DNA of 51,679 nt from the NCBI GenBank assembly GCA_024690665.1, contig JAILOU010000018.1:67928-119606 (forward strand), written 5' to 3'. The translations under genes and the position numbers were made by a program. Below are positions 17,392 through 26,081 of the stretch, piece after piece; position 1 is the stretch's first letter, and every line of letters begins with the position of its first letter. The notes beneath the pieces are model-generated. The model was not told the origin of the DNA and ran no database searches. It saw only the letters and a program-made list of their open reading frames with translations. The stretch is from Eubacterium sp. Its GTDB lineage: Bacteria; Bacillota; Clostridia; Lachnospirales; Lachnospiraceae.

Positions 17392-17413
17392 ATACCCCCT
17401 AGGGGTATATAGT
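17385..17413 (+). promoter_or_regulatory. csoR-copA promoter
   Basis: TTGACA (17385-17390), 17-bp spacer, TATAGT (17408-17413). The spacer is almost exactly CsoR operator 1. Confidence 0.8.
17392..17408. promoter_or_regulatory. CsoR operator 1
   Basis: The 17-bp palindrome ATACCCCCTAGGGGTAT matches the known CsoR operator pattern (GC-tract flanked by TAC/GTA). It lies between -35 and -10, where a bound repressor blocks polymerase; copper binding to CsoR would release it. Confidence 0.9.
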
Positions 17414-17428
17414 TAGTTTCATCAACAC

Positions 17429-17445
17429 ATACCCCCTCGGGGTAT
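17429..17445. promoter_or_regulatory. CsoR operator 2
   Basis: ATACCCCCTCGGGGTAT, identical to operator 1 except the centre base. The centres are 37 bp apart (about 3.5 helical turns). It lies downstream of the start point, upstream of the csoR ribosome site. Confidence 0.88.
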
Positions 17446-17479
17446 CTTAAGTCGACAAAGAACGAAAGGAAGTGACCTT

Positions 17480-17788
17480 ATGAGCGAAACTAAACCATGC
17501 TGCACCGAACGCACCAAGGTTCGCAGTGAGAAAGAATACAAAGATCTCATGAACCGTTTAAGCCGTATAGAAGGACAGGTTCGCGGCGTTAAGAAGATGC
17601 TTGAATCCGATACGTACTGCATCGATATCTTAACCCAGATGTCTGCCATCTCTTCGGCAGTTGCAAGTTTTAATAACAAGTTATTGGAAAATCACATCCG
17701 AAGCTGTGTGATTCACGATATCAAAGACGGGAACGATGAAGTCATCGACGAACTGGTCACAGTACTTCAAAAATTAATGAAGAACTAG
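17480..17788 (+). CDS. csoR: Copper-sensing repressor CsoR
   Basis: A 102-residue all-helical repressor of the DUF156 family. The copper ligands of the family are visible as Cys47 (in DTYCIDIL), His72 and Cys76 (NHIRSCV), in the correct C-H-C arrangement. [13 protein letters not shown] is the family helix motif for DNA contact. An additional N-terminal CC pair (residues 7-8) is not part of the canonical site. It precedes copA by 11 bp and two CsoR operators lie in its promoter, so it is autoregulated and copper-derepressed. Confidence 0.96.
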   Translation: MSETKPCCTERTKVRSEKEYKDLMNRLSRIEGQVRGVKKMLESDTYCIDILTQMSAISSAVASFNNKLLENHIRSCVIHDIKDGNDEVIDELVTVLQKLMKN

Positions 17789-17799
17789 GAGCGATAGAT

Positions 17800-20361
17800 A
17801 TGAAACAATTTGACGTAACCGGCATGAGCTGTGCTGCCTGCTCCGCCCGTGTCGAGAGTGCTGTCAATAAGGTGGACGGTGTTACCGAAGCTGCCGTAAG
17901 CCTTTTGACAAACTCTATGAATGTAGAAGGAGACGCCTCCGTAGAGGCTATTATTGAAGCCGTTGAAAAAGCCGGCTATGGCGCCAGTGAAAAGGGTGCT
18001 GCCGATACTGCGGCTTCCACACCGGATGCTTCTTCCTTAGAAAACAAAGACATCCCAATCATCAAGCGAAGACTGATTTCTTCTATTATTATTCTGCTTC
18101 CTTTGATGTATGTTTCGATGGGACACATGATGTGGAACTGGCCGCTTCCGCAGGCTATGGCAGACAATCATCTCGCCATGGGCCTCTATGAGCTGCTGCT
18201 TACCACACTGGTTATGGTCATTAACCAGAAGTTCTTTATAGGCGGCTACACCTCGCTGTTTCACCGCAGCCCGAATATGGACACCTTAGTAGCACTCGGT
18301 GCAACGGCTTCTTATGTCTACAGCTTATATGCACTCTTCGCTATGAGCGGCGCCTACCTTACCGGCGATAACGAAGCCATCACGCAGTATATGCATGAGT
18401 TCTACTTTGAATCGGCAGCCATGATCTTAACACTGATTACCATCGGCAAGTTCTTAGAGGCCATATCCAAAGGCCGTACTACCGATGCTTTAAAGGGTCT
18501 TATGAACCTTGCACCTAAGACTGCCACCATTATCATCGGCGGCGTGGAGACAACCGTACCGATTGAGCAGGTTAAGACAGGCGATACCTTTATCGTGCGC
18601 GCCGGTGAATCCATTCCGGTTGACGGACGCGTGCTCTCAGGAAGCGGAAGCGTAGATGAGTCGGCACTGTCCGGCGAATCTCTTCCGGTTGAAAAAGAAG
18701 ACGGAAACATCGTCTCAAGTGCTACCATCTTAAAGAGTGGCTACCTGACCTGCGAAGCAACCAGAGTCGGACAAGACACCACACTCTCTCAGATTATTTC
18801 ACTCATGAGCGACGCCGCTGCCACCAAGGCACCGATTGCCCGCGCAGCAGACAAGGTATCCGGCATCTTCGTGCCATCGGTAATTACAATTGCCATTATC
18901 ACTTTTGTTATCTGGATTTTGGTTGGACAGGAGTTTTCATTTGCCTTATCAAGAGCCATCTCCGTTCTTGTAATCAGTTGCCCGTGTGCACTCGGTCTTG
19001 CAACGCCGGTAGCCATCATGGTTGGCAATGGAATCGGCGCCCGAAACGGTATCTTATTTAAGACGGCCGCCATCCTAGAATCCACCGGTAAGACGCAGAT
19101 TATTGTGCTTGATAAGACCGGAACCATCACAAACGGAACGCCGCAGGTAACAGACGAAATCCTTGCAGATAGCGTCACTTCCGCTGAGCTGTTTACGACG
19201 GCAGGATTATTAGAAGATCGAAGTGAGCATCCATTTGCCCAGGCAATCTTATCCTACGAGAATCTGCCTTCTTTAGAAGGACATGAAGTGACCGACTACG
19301 AAACCTTATCCGGCTACGGAATTCGCGCCAAGATTGATGGCATTACCTGCTACGGTGGTAACTTAGAACTGATTCGAAGATACGCTAAAGTGCCGGATGC
19401 ACTGCAGCAAAAAGCCGAAACCTTATCAAAAGAAGGGAAGACCGCCTTGTACTTTGCGACCGAGCGTAAATTCTTAGGCATGATTGTTGTGGCCGATGTC
19501 ATCCGCGACACTTCCCGCGAAGCAATCGCAGACTTAAAGCGCATGGGCATGCAGGTCATTATGCTGACCGGCGACCAGCAGCTGACGGCAAGCGCCATTG
19601 GAGAAGCGGCCGGCGTTGACCATGTAATCTCTCAGGTGAAACCGGATGAGAAAGAAAGCATCATCCGTGCCTTAAAAGAAATCGGCCATGTCATGATGGT
19701 CGGAGACGGTATCAACGATGCACCCGCTCTTACCAGCGCTCATGTTGGCGTAGCGATTGGAGCCGGAAGCGATATCGCCATCGACGCTGCCGACGTTGTT
19801 CTAATGAAGAATCAGCTGCCGGATGTCAGCGCAGCGATTCGCCTAAGTCGCCAGGTTCTTCGAAATATTCGCCAGAATCTGTTTTGGGCCTTCTTCTACA
19901 ATGTCATCGGCATTCCGATTGCCGCCGGCTGTTACTACGCGGCCTTTGGCCTTAAACTAAATCCAATGCTCGGCGCTGCTGCCATGAGCCTTTCAAGTGT
20001 CTGCGTTGTCAGCAATGCACTCCGGCTGAACCTTACCAAAATTCATAGCAAGCAGCACGACACCCGCTACTTAAAGCTCGCTCCGGGCGAGGACGCCAAA
20101 CATAAAATCCTCGACCTGATCGATATACACAAATTACAAAAGGAGGAACCTGTCATGACTAAGACAATTGGTATTGAGGGAATGATGTGTCCGCACTGCG
20201 AGGCACGCGTTAACGAAGCACTCAACGCAATCGACGGTGTAAGCGCTGTGGCAAGTCACGAAAAAGACAATGCCGTATGCGAACTTAGCGCCGACGTCAG
20301 CGATGATGTACTGACAAAAGCCGTAACCGATGCCGGTTATACCGTAACATCGATTCAGTAA
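17800..20361 (+). CDS. copA: Copper-exporting P1B-type ATPase CopA with an extra C-terminal HMA domain
   Basis: 853 residues. N-terminal heavy-metal domain with GMSCAACS (Cys11, Cys14); eight membrane helices; actuator loop SGESLPV; the intramembrane CPC copper site at 394-396; the phosphorylation motif DKTGT with Asp438; and hinge [10 protein letters not shown]. Residues 786-853 are a second heavy-metal domain ([11 protein letters not shown], Cys797 and Cys800) after a linker of about 40 residues. A strong ribosome site and an in-frame ATG lie right at the start of this last domain (see separate entry). It pumps Cu(I) out of the cell. It ends at a perfect terminator. Confidence 0.95.
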   Translation: MKQFDVTGMSCAACSARVESAVNKVDGVTEAAVSLLTNSMNVEGDASVEAIIEAVEKAGYGASEKGAADTAASTPDASSLENKDIPIIKRRLISSIIILLPLMYVSMGHMMWNWPLPQAMADNHLAMGLYELLLTTLVMVINQKFFIGGYTSLFHRSPNMDTLVALGATASYVYSLYALFAMSGAYLTGDNEAITQYMHEFYFESAAMILTLITIGKFLEAISKGRTTDALKGLMNLAPKTATIIIGGVETTVPIEQVKTGDTFIVRAGESIPVDGRVLSGSGSVDESALSGESLPVEKEDGNIVSSATILKSGYLTCEATRVGQDTTLSQIISLMSDAAATKAPIARAADKVSGIFVPSVITIAIITFVIWILVGQEFSFALSRAISVLVISCPCALGLATPVAIMVGNGIGARNGILFKTAAILESTGKTQIIVLDKTGTITNGTPQVTDEILADSVTSAELFTTAGLLEDRSEHPFAQAILSYENLPSLEGHEVTDYETLSGYGIRAKIDGITCYGGNLELIRRYAKVPDALQQKAETLSKEGKTALYFATERKFLGMIVVADVIRDTSREAIADLKRMGMQVIMLTGDQQLTASAIGEAAGVDHVISQVKPDEKESIIRALKEIGHVMMVGDGINDAPALTSAHVGVAIGAGSDIAIDAADVVLMKNQLPDVSAAIRLSRQVLRNIRQNLFWAFFYNVIGIPIAAGCYYAAFGLKLNPMLGAAAMSLSSVCVVSNALRLNLTKIHSKQHDTRYLKLAPGEDAKHKILDLIDIHKLQKEEPVMTKTIGIEGMMCPHCEARVNEALNAIDGVSAVASHEKDNAVCELSADVSDDVLTKAVTDAGYTVTSIQ
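20141..20361 (+). CDS. Nested copper chaperone CopZ-like frame inside the 3' end of copA
   Basis: Within copA and in the same frame, AGGAGG (20141-20146) stands eight bases before an ATG at 20155. Translation from there gives 68 residues, the size of free CopZ, beginning [19 protein letters not shown] and ending [11 protein letters not shown] with the complete beta-alpha-beta-beta-alpha-beta fold. The same RNA could therefore yield both the full pump and a soluble copper chaperone. Known of the family: CopZ is normally a separate gene after copA in Firmicutes, and E. coli makes a chaperone from copA by frameshifting. The in-frame internal start here is my inference from sequence; the start given is the ribosome site. 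Confidence 0.5.
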
Positions 20362-20369
20362 GTAAAAAA

Positions 20370-20405
20370 GGCACAAAAACCTAGCGTTTTTGTGCCCTGT
20401 CTTTT
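20370..20405. terminator. Bidirectional terminator after copA
   Basis: GGCACAAAAAC (20370-20380) pairs perfectly with 20386-20396 (loop CTAGC). T-rich tracts follow on the plus strand and, reading back, on the minus strand, so it also serves the convergent small membrane protein gene. Confidence 0.9.
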
Positions 20406-20617
20406 TATTCTTCCATCATTGCCACGCATGTACCAAGATCAATCATCGATACATCGCTTGCAGCACCTTCCGTATCTTCATCCGTCGACGTGTTCTCGTC
20501 CATCGTATGATGCTTCTCGGCATATCGCACAAGCATCTTCCAGATTCCAAGTCCGATCAGCGCCACAATCGCAATCAAGATAACGGTAATCAATATGTTT
20601 CTCAATAGATCGTTCAT
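20405..20617 (-). CDS. Small single-pass membrane protein, 70 residues
   Basis: Residues 6-30 form a hydrophobic helix (ILITVILIAIVALIGLGIW), then a short basic turn and an acidic cytoplasmic or external tail rich in Asp, Glu and Thr. No known domain is recognised. AGGAGG lies 11 bases upstream of the ATG, and a TATAAT with an upstream TG (extended -10) precedes it. It sits downstream of the two-component genes on the same strand but has its own promoter. Confidence 0.65.
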   Translation of the reverse strand: MNDLLRNILITVILIAIVALIGLGIWKMLVRYAEKHHTMDENTSTDEDTEGAASDVSMIDLGTCVAMMEE

Positions 20618-20659
20618 CTGTATATGTCCCTCCTGTTACCTCTCCTACTCACTGCGCTT

Positions 20660-20688
20660 ATTATAGCACACAAGAAGTAACTTGTGGG
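20660..20688 (-). promoter_or_regulatory. Extended -10 promoter and inverted repeat before the small membrane protein
   Basis: Minus-strand TGCTATAAT (TATAAT at 20660-20665) with no good -35. Just upstream is the inverted repeat CACAAG-N6-CTTGTG (about 20669-20686), where the -35 should be: a candidate activator or repressor site. Confidence 0.45.
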
Positions 20689-20696
20689 AGTTTCCT

Positions 20697-23099
20697 TTAC
20701 ATCGTCTGTGTAACTGCTTCGGCAATCGGGAACTTCAAAATCACTTTGAATAAATCCCCTTCAATCTCAATATCCATATGCCCCTGCATAAGGTCGGTAA
20801 GAGATCTCGCAATCGCAAGTCCAAGTCCGCTTCCTTCAGTGTTACGGGACTCATCACCGCGCACGAATCGCTCCATCAGCTCATCTGCAGAGATGTTGAG
20901 TTCTTCCCTGGAAGTATTTAAAAATGTAATGACCACTTCTCCATCTTCTTCTGCGAGATTGATATAAGCTCTGGTCTGCTCCTGCGCGTATTTATTAATG
21001 TTGGTCATCAGATTGTCAAAGACTCTCCAAAGATGTCTGACATCCGCCATAATCTCCGTATCCGGATTGGTCTCTTGCACTCTTAAGGTAATTCCCTTTG
21101 TCTGAAGGCGCTCTTCAAACTCGCCCACAACCTGGGTTAAGATGACGCCTACATGAAGCCTTTCAAAATCAATCTTGATGTTGCCGGTCGAAGCCTTTGA
21201 AGCTTCCAAAAGATCCTCAATTAATTTTTTTAGCCTGTCTGACTGTCTGGAAAGCACTTCTAAGTACTGACGTGCATTTTCGTTATCCAGTTCTTCCTTA
21301 CTAAGAAGGTCCACATAGTTGATAATCGAGGTCAGCGGCGTCTTAATATCATGCGATACATTTGTAATCAGCTCCGTCTTCATTCTCTCCGAACGCATCC
21401 TGTCCGCAACAGCGCTTTGCAGACCCTCGGCAATATGATTTAAATCATTTCCATGAGCGGCAAGTCCCGGATACATCTTCGCAGTATCTACCTGATAAGC
21501 AATATCTCCAAGTGCCAGCTCCTGCGCTGCAACGCGAAGTGCTGCGTACTGTTTTAAGATGATGCTAAGCAGTACGATGAAGATAATCTTCTCTACCAGC
21601 CAAAGCAACCAGAACACTCCCCAAAGATCAGAGTTATAAAAAAATGCGCTTCCGATTATCTCCAGCACAACAAATACGCTAAAGATAAACCACACCGGTC
21701 CTTTGATCTGTGCGAGCGTAGCCTTTTGCTGTGCGTTTAACTGACTTTGTGTTACCAGCATCACCAGTCTTCCAATTAAAGACCGCTTACAGAGTCTGTG
21801 CAGCTTTCGATTCACCGCTAAACTCATTGCCCAGGCAATAATCAGCCACGCCACAAGTGCAACGGTGATACACATCAGCACAACAGCAGATGCTCCGGAA
21901 CATTTTGAAAATGTCGAGAACAGTATCACGCCAACGCAGATTCCGATAAAGCTAAGCACGGTAAATACATCCATTGGAAGTGCGTCAATCGTACGCGGCA
22001 CCACTTCATCCCGGTCACCCCGTTCTCCTGCAGAGCGCACCAAGACGGTGAAGATCAGTACGCCAACTACCAGGCATGCTACAATCACAAACGGAAGCAC
22101 GATTCTTCCATGTTCAGACATACTTTCCAGGAAATTCGCCTGTGCAAAATAATCATATGTTTTCATCGATGCTGTGCGGTTTTTAAGGCCATTTGCATCT
22201 GCAAATACAACTGCATAGGTTTCCACTGATGAATCCCTTCTGTACCCACCTGTGATATACAGCTCATCATCCGTGTACTGCTTCAGTCCGGCAATCCATC
22301 CGTCATCATAAGTTAAACCTTTTATTTCATTAACCTCCGAAACGCTCGCAACATCCTCCGCTGCCACTGCGTACTCACCATCATCAAGGCTAAAATACAG
22401 GTACTCGCTTCCATCGTAAGTCGAATGATAAGAATTCCCCACTTTCAGCTGATTTTGCTTACCTTTTTTTCTCGTCTCATACTTCAAGGTTACAATATTG
22501 CTATTCCACTCTTTAACTTCTTTAGCACTTGCCGCGTAAGCTTCTGTTTCGAAATACTGATCTCCTACACAGATATATAACATATCCGCTAATGAGTCGA
22601 AAGCGAATCCGGCTACCGTTTCATCCTCCATGGACTCATCGCCATGGCTCACCTGTGAATCTTCATAGAAATATTCCACCGGAACGCTCATTGTCATCTC
22701 TCCCCACTCAAGAAGATAGGTGTCTAGCTGCGTAACATCGTCATAATCTGTATCTTCCAGAGTCGAATAGACATACTGACCAGGATCGTCAAGCATATCG
22801 TCTGTCAAAGCGCCATTATCTGTCTTAATGACACCAAACCGAATCCCTAGATCTTCCAATGTGGATTTTTGATAATCTTCTTCACTTGCAGGGTTATTCT
22901 CATATAGCAGCAACTGAGCTGTACGCTCTTTGGCTTCGTTATACCACTGCGTCGATGTACTCGCACTCGACATGGAATAAACCCCGGTGCTTTGCAGTAT
23001 TGCTAGCAATGCAATACTCATGGCTCCCACTACCGCAATCAGGATACACACCACAATTGCAATTGCGCGTACCCATGTATTTTTCATTTTCATACTCAT
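20697..23099 (-). CDS. Large membrane sensor histidine kinase
   Basis: 800 residues. TM1 is at about 12-35; an extracytoplasmic domain of about 295 residues (36-330) is rich in acidic and aromatic residues and has no recognised fold. Then come about five more helices (333-354, 376-395, 403-424, 467-490, 493-516), a HAMP-like segment, a HisKA dimerisation helix with NVSHDIKTPLTSI (phospho-His about 583), and an HATPase_c domain with a GSGLGLAIARSL glycine box near residue 758. It pairs with the response regulator immediately upstream (10-bp gap). The long extracellular part plus five-helix bundle is an unusual sensor layout; the ligand is unknown. Confidence 0.9.
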   Translation of the reverse strand: MSMKMKNTWVRAIAIVVCILIAVVGAMSIALLAILQSTGVYSMSSASTSTQWYNEAKERTAQLLLYENNPASEEDYQKSTLEDLGIRFGVIKTDNGALTDDMLDDPGQYVYSTLEDTDYDDVTQLDTYLLEWGEMTMSVPVEYFYEDSQVSHGDESMEDETVAGFAFDSLADMLYICVGDQYFETEAYAASAKEVKEWNSNIVTLKYETRKKGKQNQLKVGNSYHSTYDGSEYLYFSLDDGEYAVAAEDVASVSEVNEIKGLTYDDGWIAGLKQYTDDELYITGGYRRDSSVETYAVVFADANGLKNRTASMKTYDYFAQANFLESMSEHGRIVLPFVIVACLVVGVLIFTVLVRSAGERGDRDEVVPRTIDALPMDVFTVLSFIGICVGVILFSTFSKCSGASAVVLMCITVALVAWLIIAWAMSLAVNRKLHRLCKRSLIGRLVMLVTQSQLNAQQKATLAQIKGPVWFIFSVFVVLEIIGSAFFYNSDLWGVFWLLWLVEKIIFIVLLSIILKQYAALRVAAQELALGDIAYQVDTAKMYPGLAAHGNDLNHIAEGLQSAVADRMRSERMKTELITNVSHDIKTPLTSIINYVDLLSKEELDNENARQYLEVLSRQSDRLKKLIEDLLEASKASTGNIKIDFERLHVGVILTQVVGEFEERLQTKGITLRVQETNPDTEIMADVRHLWRVFDNLMTNINKYAQEQTRAYINLAEEDGEVVITFLNTSREELNISADELMERFVRGDESRNTEGSGLGLAIARSLTDLMQGHMDIEIEGDLFKVILKFPIAEAVTQTM

Positions 23100-23109
23100 A
23101 TGCTCCTTT

Positions 23110-23808
23110 TTACTTTTCCATCTTGTAGCCGTGGCCCCACACCGCTACAAGGTGCCTCGGATTGGCACTGTCATACTCAATCTTCTCCCGCAGATGCCGA
23201 ATATGTACCGCAACGGTATTCTCCGCACCGTAGGCCGGATCGTTCCACACCTGCTCATAGATTTGTTTTGGCGAAAACACCTGACCCGGATGCTCCATCA
23301 TGAATTTTAAAATGTCATATTCGCGCGGGGTCAGCGAAACCTTTTCCCCGTCAAGTGTCACCTGCTTGCTGATGTCATTTAGTTCAATGCCGCCGACCAC
23401 ATAAACACGGCTTTCTTCCGAAGCCGCGCCAAGCGCGTCGCCAAGTTTTGTGTAGCGTCGAATCTGTGACTTTACTCTGGCAAGAAGTTCCACCGGGTTA
23501 AATGGTTTTGTCACGTAGTCGTCTGCGCCGACATTTAACCCCAGCACCTTATCGGTATCTTCGCCCTTAGCAGTCAGCATGATAATCGGAACGTTCGAAT
23601 GTTCTCTCATCTTCGCCATCGCACTGATGCCATCCATCACCGGCATCATGACATCTAACAAGACCAGATCAATCTGTCCATTTTTGACTGTTTCCACCGC
23701 CTCTTTTCCGTCCTTTGCTTCGAGTACCCGGTACCCTTCGCTTTCCAGGTAAATGCGCAGTGCATTTCGAATATCCTGTTCATCATCTACTACTAAAATC
23801 TGATTCAT
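23110..23808 (-). CDS. OmpR-family response regulator
   Basis: 232 residues. The receiver domain (1-118) has acidic pocket Asp9/Asp10, phospho-acceptor Asp in LVLLDVMMPVMDG, and the switch Lys in DDYVTKPF. A trans_reg_C winged helix (about 133-230) includes LTPREYDILKFMMEHPGQVFS and VAVHIRHLREKIE. First gene of a two-component operon with the 800-residue kinase. A TTAAGA direct repeat with 11-bp period lies about 80 bp upstream, the typical spacing for an OmpR-type dimer site, suggesting autoregulation. Confidence 0.93.
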   Translation of the reverse strand: MNQILVVDDEQDIRNALRIYLESEGYRVLEAKDGKEAVETVKNGQIDLVLLDVMMPVMDGISAMAKMREHSNVPIIMLTAKGEDTDKVLGLNVGADDYVTKPFNPVELLARVKSQIRRYTKLGDALGAASEESRVYVVGGIELNDISKQVTLDGEKVSLTPREYDILKFMMEHPGQVFSPKQIYEQVWNDPAYGAENTVAVHIRHLREKIEYDSANPRHLVAVWGHGYKMEK

Positions 23809-23882
23809 AATCTCAATTCTCCTTATGATTAATCATATGTTTATTCTACCGGCGGCATTTTAACAACCGCTGTCTATTCTTT

Positions 23883-23899
23883 TTAAGATTTCCTTAAGA
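23883..23899. promoter_or_regulatory. Direct repeat, candidate response-regulator site
   Basis: TTAAGA at 23883-23888 and 23894-23899, an 11-bp period, upstream of the response regulator gene. OmpR/PhoB-type proteins bind such repeats. The promoter between it and the gene has no clear -35, as usual for activated promoters. Confidence 0.45.
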
Positions 23900-23970
23900 A
23901 CAAAAAAGTATGACCAATCTTGTTGCTTTTTTTAATCGCACCAAAACTACTCATACCTTTTTGCTTCTTA

Positions 23971-24846
23971 TTACCAGCTGATTACCTCAGCTCCATCTTC
24001 TGTTACGACAACCTGAATCTCCCACTGCGCAGACGGCTGACCATCTTCTGTGTATACCGTCCAGCCATTCTCATCGTCCACATAGATATCTGCTTTACCC
24101 ATGTTGACCATTGGCTCAATCGTAAAGCACATCCCCGGAACCATCAGCATTCTAGTTCCCGGTCGAGTTGTAAATCCAACCCATGGCTCTTCATGAAATT
24201 CCAGTCCGATTCCATGACCACCGATTTCACGCACAACTGTGTATCCGTTCTTCTTCGCATGCTCGTTGACCGCTGCGCCAACATCACCAAGGAATCCCCA
24301 CGGCTTTACCTGCTTAAGACCAAGCTCTACGCATTCTTTTGTCACCTGCACAAGTTTTTTCTTCTCTTCGCTTACATTTCCAATGAGGAACATTCTCGAA
24401 GAATCGGAAAAATACCCATTATACTCGGTCGATACATCCACATTGACGATATCTCCGTCCTGTAAGATGATATCTTCCGACGGAATACCGTGACACACCT
24501 CATCGTTAATAGAGGTACACACGCTCTTTGGATATCCTTCAAAGTCGAGCGGCGCCGGAATGCCTCCCATCTCCACCGTCTTTTCATGTACCAGAGTATT
24601 GACTTCTTCCGTACTCATGCCAACCTTGATGTTCTCTGCGACGTAATCAAGCACTGCAATGTTGATCTTCGCACTTTCCTTAATTCCTTCAATCTGCTCC
24701 GGTGTCTTAATGATGCTTCTTGGAGGCACCAGTTTCTTTTGCTGTCTGAACACTTCAATCTTCTCGTCAAATGCCTCATGACACTTTTTGTACTTCTTTC
24801 CGCTACCACACCAACACGGATCGTTTCTTCCAAGCTTTTCTGCCAT
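23971..24846 (-). CDS. map: Type I methionine aminopeptidase with N-terminal SEC-C zinc motif
   Basis: Removes the initiator Met from new proteins. The 291 residues are longer than the 250-residue short form because of an N-terminal SEC-C motif (CWCGSGKKYKKCH, residues 11-23: Cys11, Cys13, Cys22, His23), as found in several Firmicutes Map proteins and in SecA. The metallopeptidase core (about 40-290) has the usual D-D-H-E-E ligands, in VDVSTEYNGYFSDS, GHGIGLEFHE, MCFTIEPM and WEIQVVVTE. It lies 11 bp after a PrsA-like gene, last in a minus-strand run. Confidence 0.95.
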   Translation of the reverse strand: MAEKLGRNDPCWCGSGKKYKKCHEAFDEKIEVFRQQKKLVPPRSIIKTPEQIEGIKESAKINIAVLDYVAENIKVGMSTEEVNTLVHEKTVEMGGIPAPLDFEGYPKSVCTSINDEVCHGIPSEDIILQDGDIVNVDVSTEYNGYFSDSSRMFLIGNVSEEKKKLVQVTKECVELGLKQVKPWGFLGDVGAAVNEHAKKNGYTVVREIGGHGIGLEFHEEPWVGFTTRPGTRMLMVPGMCFTIEPMVNMGKADIYVDDENGWTVYTEDGQPSAQWEIQVVVTEDGAEVISW

Positions 24847-24857
24847 CTTATAACCTC

Positions 24858-25610
24858 TTATCTATTATATTCAGCGCCATGTGTATACGTGACATTTCCA
24901 ATGGAAACCTCGTCCCAGAGTTCTTCGTTTACACTGTAGGTATGCTCGCTTTCTAAAATCTGTTCATATGCATACCCATCGGCGTTGTAGTCATCAAAAT
25001 CATATTCACTGCTGCCTTCTTCCTGCAGCTGTTCCTGGTATTTTTGTGCAAGCGTCGCCCGAAACATCGCTTCGTTTAGCTGCTCTTTTGTAATCGACAG
25101 CCGCTCTAAATTCTCATACTGCTCATCATCCAAATCATCCCAGAAGTCGCTTTCCTTCGCGTCAAGATATTCCTGGTCGTTCGCACTTAACTCCAGCTCT
25201 TCTTCTACCGCTTTCGTGTAGAAGATTTCATCGTGCACCGCCATCTCAATGATGTAGTCCTGTGCCTCTAAGCGAACGAACTTCCCATTCACATGAAGGT
25301 TCCAATACTGATTCGTATCCTTCGGATTATACACCTTCGCCTTTTGTTCTACCTGATTTTCCTCGTAGGTTATGTAGAACATGATATCGGTCATCGTAAG
25401 GTCTTTCCCATCCACCGTCACAACAGTTTCATCCATATGAGAAGATACATCAAATACCTTATTTTGTCCAATATGATTATTCCGGATATAAATATAAAGG
25501 GCAGTTGCGACAATCGCAAGGATAATCGCAAACTGCCAATATCTCATGATCTTTATCCGATTCGGTTTTGATTTCGTTTTCTTTAATCTCATCAAAAAAC
25601 GTATTCCCAA
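24858..25610 (-). CDS. Membrane-anchored PrsA/SurA-like foldase domain protein
   Basis: Open from a TTG at 25610 (250 residues); ATG alternatives lie at residues 7 and 22. None has a strong ribosome site, and the start may depend on coupling to yqeY, whose stop is 3 bases upstream. A basic N-terminus is followed by a transmembrane anchor (about 25-44), then an extracytoplasmic helical domain with the SurA-N pattern (VVTVDGKDLTMTDIMFY near the start, many Glu and Gln). There is no PPIase domain. Such short anchored proteins are thought to assist folding of exported proteins; that is inference. Confidence 0.6.
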   Translation of the reverse strand: MGIRFLMRLKKTKSKPNRIKIMRYWQFAIILAIVATALYIYIRNNHIGQNKVFDVSSHMDETVVTVDGKDLTMTDIMFYITYEENQVEQKAKVYNPKDTNQYWNLHVNGKFVRLEAQDYIIEMAVHDEIFYTKAVEEELELSANDQEYLDAKESDFWDDLDDEQYENLERLSITKEQLNEAMFRATLAQKYQEQLQEEGSSEYDFDDYNADGYAYEQILESEHTYSVNEELWDEVSIGNVTYTHGAEYNR

Positions 25611-25613
25611 TCA

Positions 25614-26063
25614 CTACTGACACAGCTGCGATACAACCTGATTGATTACCTTGCCGTCAGCCTTACCTTTAAGTTCTGCCATAACAGCCTTCATAATCTG
25701 GCCTTTGTTCTTGGTTGCAATCACATCTGCAAATTTCTCAGTTAACACTGCTCTTACTTCGTCTTCACTCATAAGCTGAGGTGCATATTCATTAATAACG
25801 TCATATCGGAACTGATATTCCGCTTTTAAGTCTTCTCTGTCCGCCGGGCAGGTATCAATCTGCTCCTTTACGGATTTCAATTCCTTCAAGATCACTCTGT
25901 CAACAAGTTCTTCCTTGATGTCATCTCTGCAACCTTCATCGATTGCCACTTTCTTAACCGCAGATACAACAGAAGAGATAGCGTCTTTTCTCGGCTTATC
26001 CTTCGCCTTCATGGCTGCGATCATGTCTTTTTGTAATTGCTCCATCTGCATGAGCCTGTTCAT
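25614..26063 (-). CDS. GatB/YqeY domain protein
   Basis: 149 residues, the usual size of YqeY. It shares the C-terminal helical domain of the GatB amidotransferase subunit that contacts tRNA; the motif near the C-terminus (KNKGQIMKAVMAELKGKADG) is diagnostic. The exact biochemical role of YqeY is not known. Tightly linked to a downstream PrsA-like gene and 18 bp after an NlpC/P60 gene. Confidence 0.9.
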   Translation of the reverse strand: MNRLMQMEQLQKDMIAAMKAKDKPRKDAISSVVSAVKKVAIDEGCRDDIKEELVDRVILKELKSVKEQIDTCPADREDLKAEYQFRYDVINEYAPQLMSEDEVRAVLTEKFADVIATKNKGQIMKAVMAELKGKADGKVINQVVSQLCQ

Positions 26064-26081
26064 CTCCTTTTATCTATCATT

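Noticed and set aside
23897-23960. Terminator-like GTATGA/TCATAC arms after map
   Set aside because: Loop of about 40 bases makes the hairpin weak; not enough support for a terminator call.
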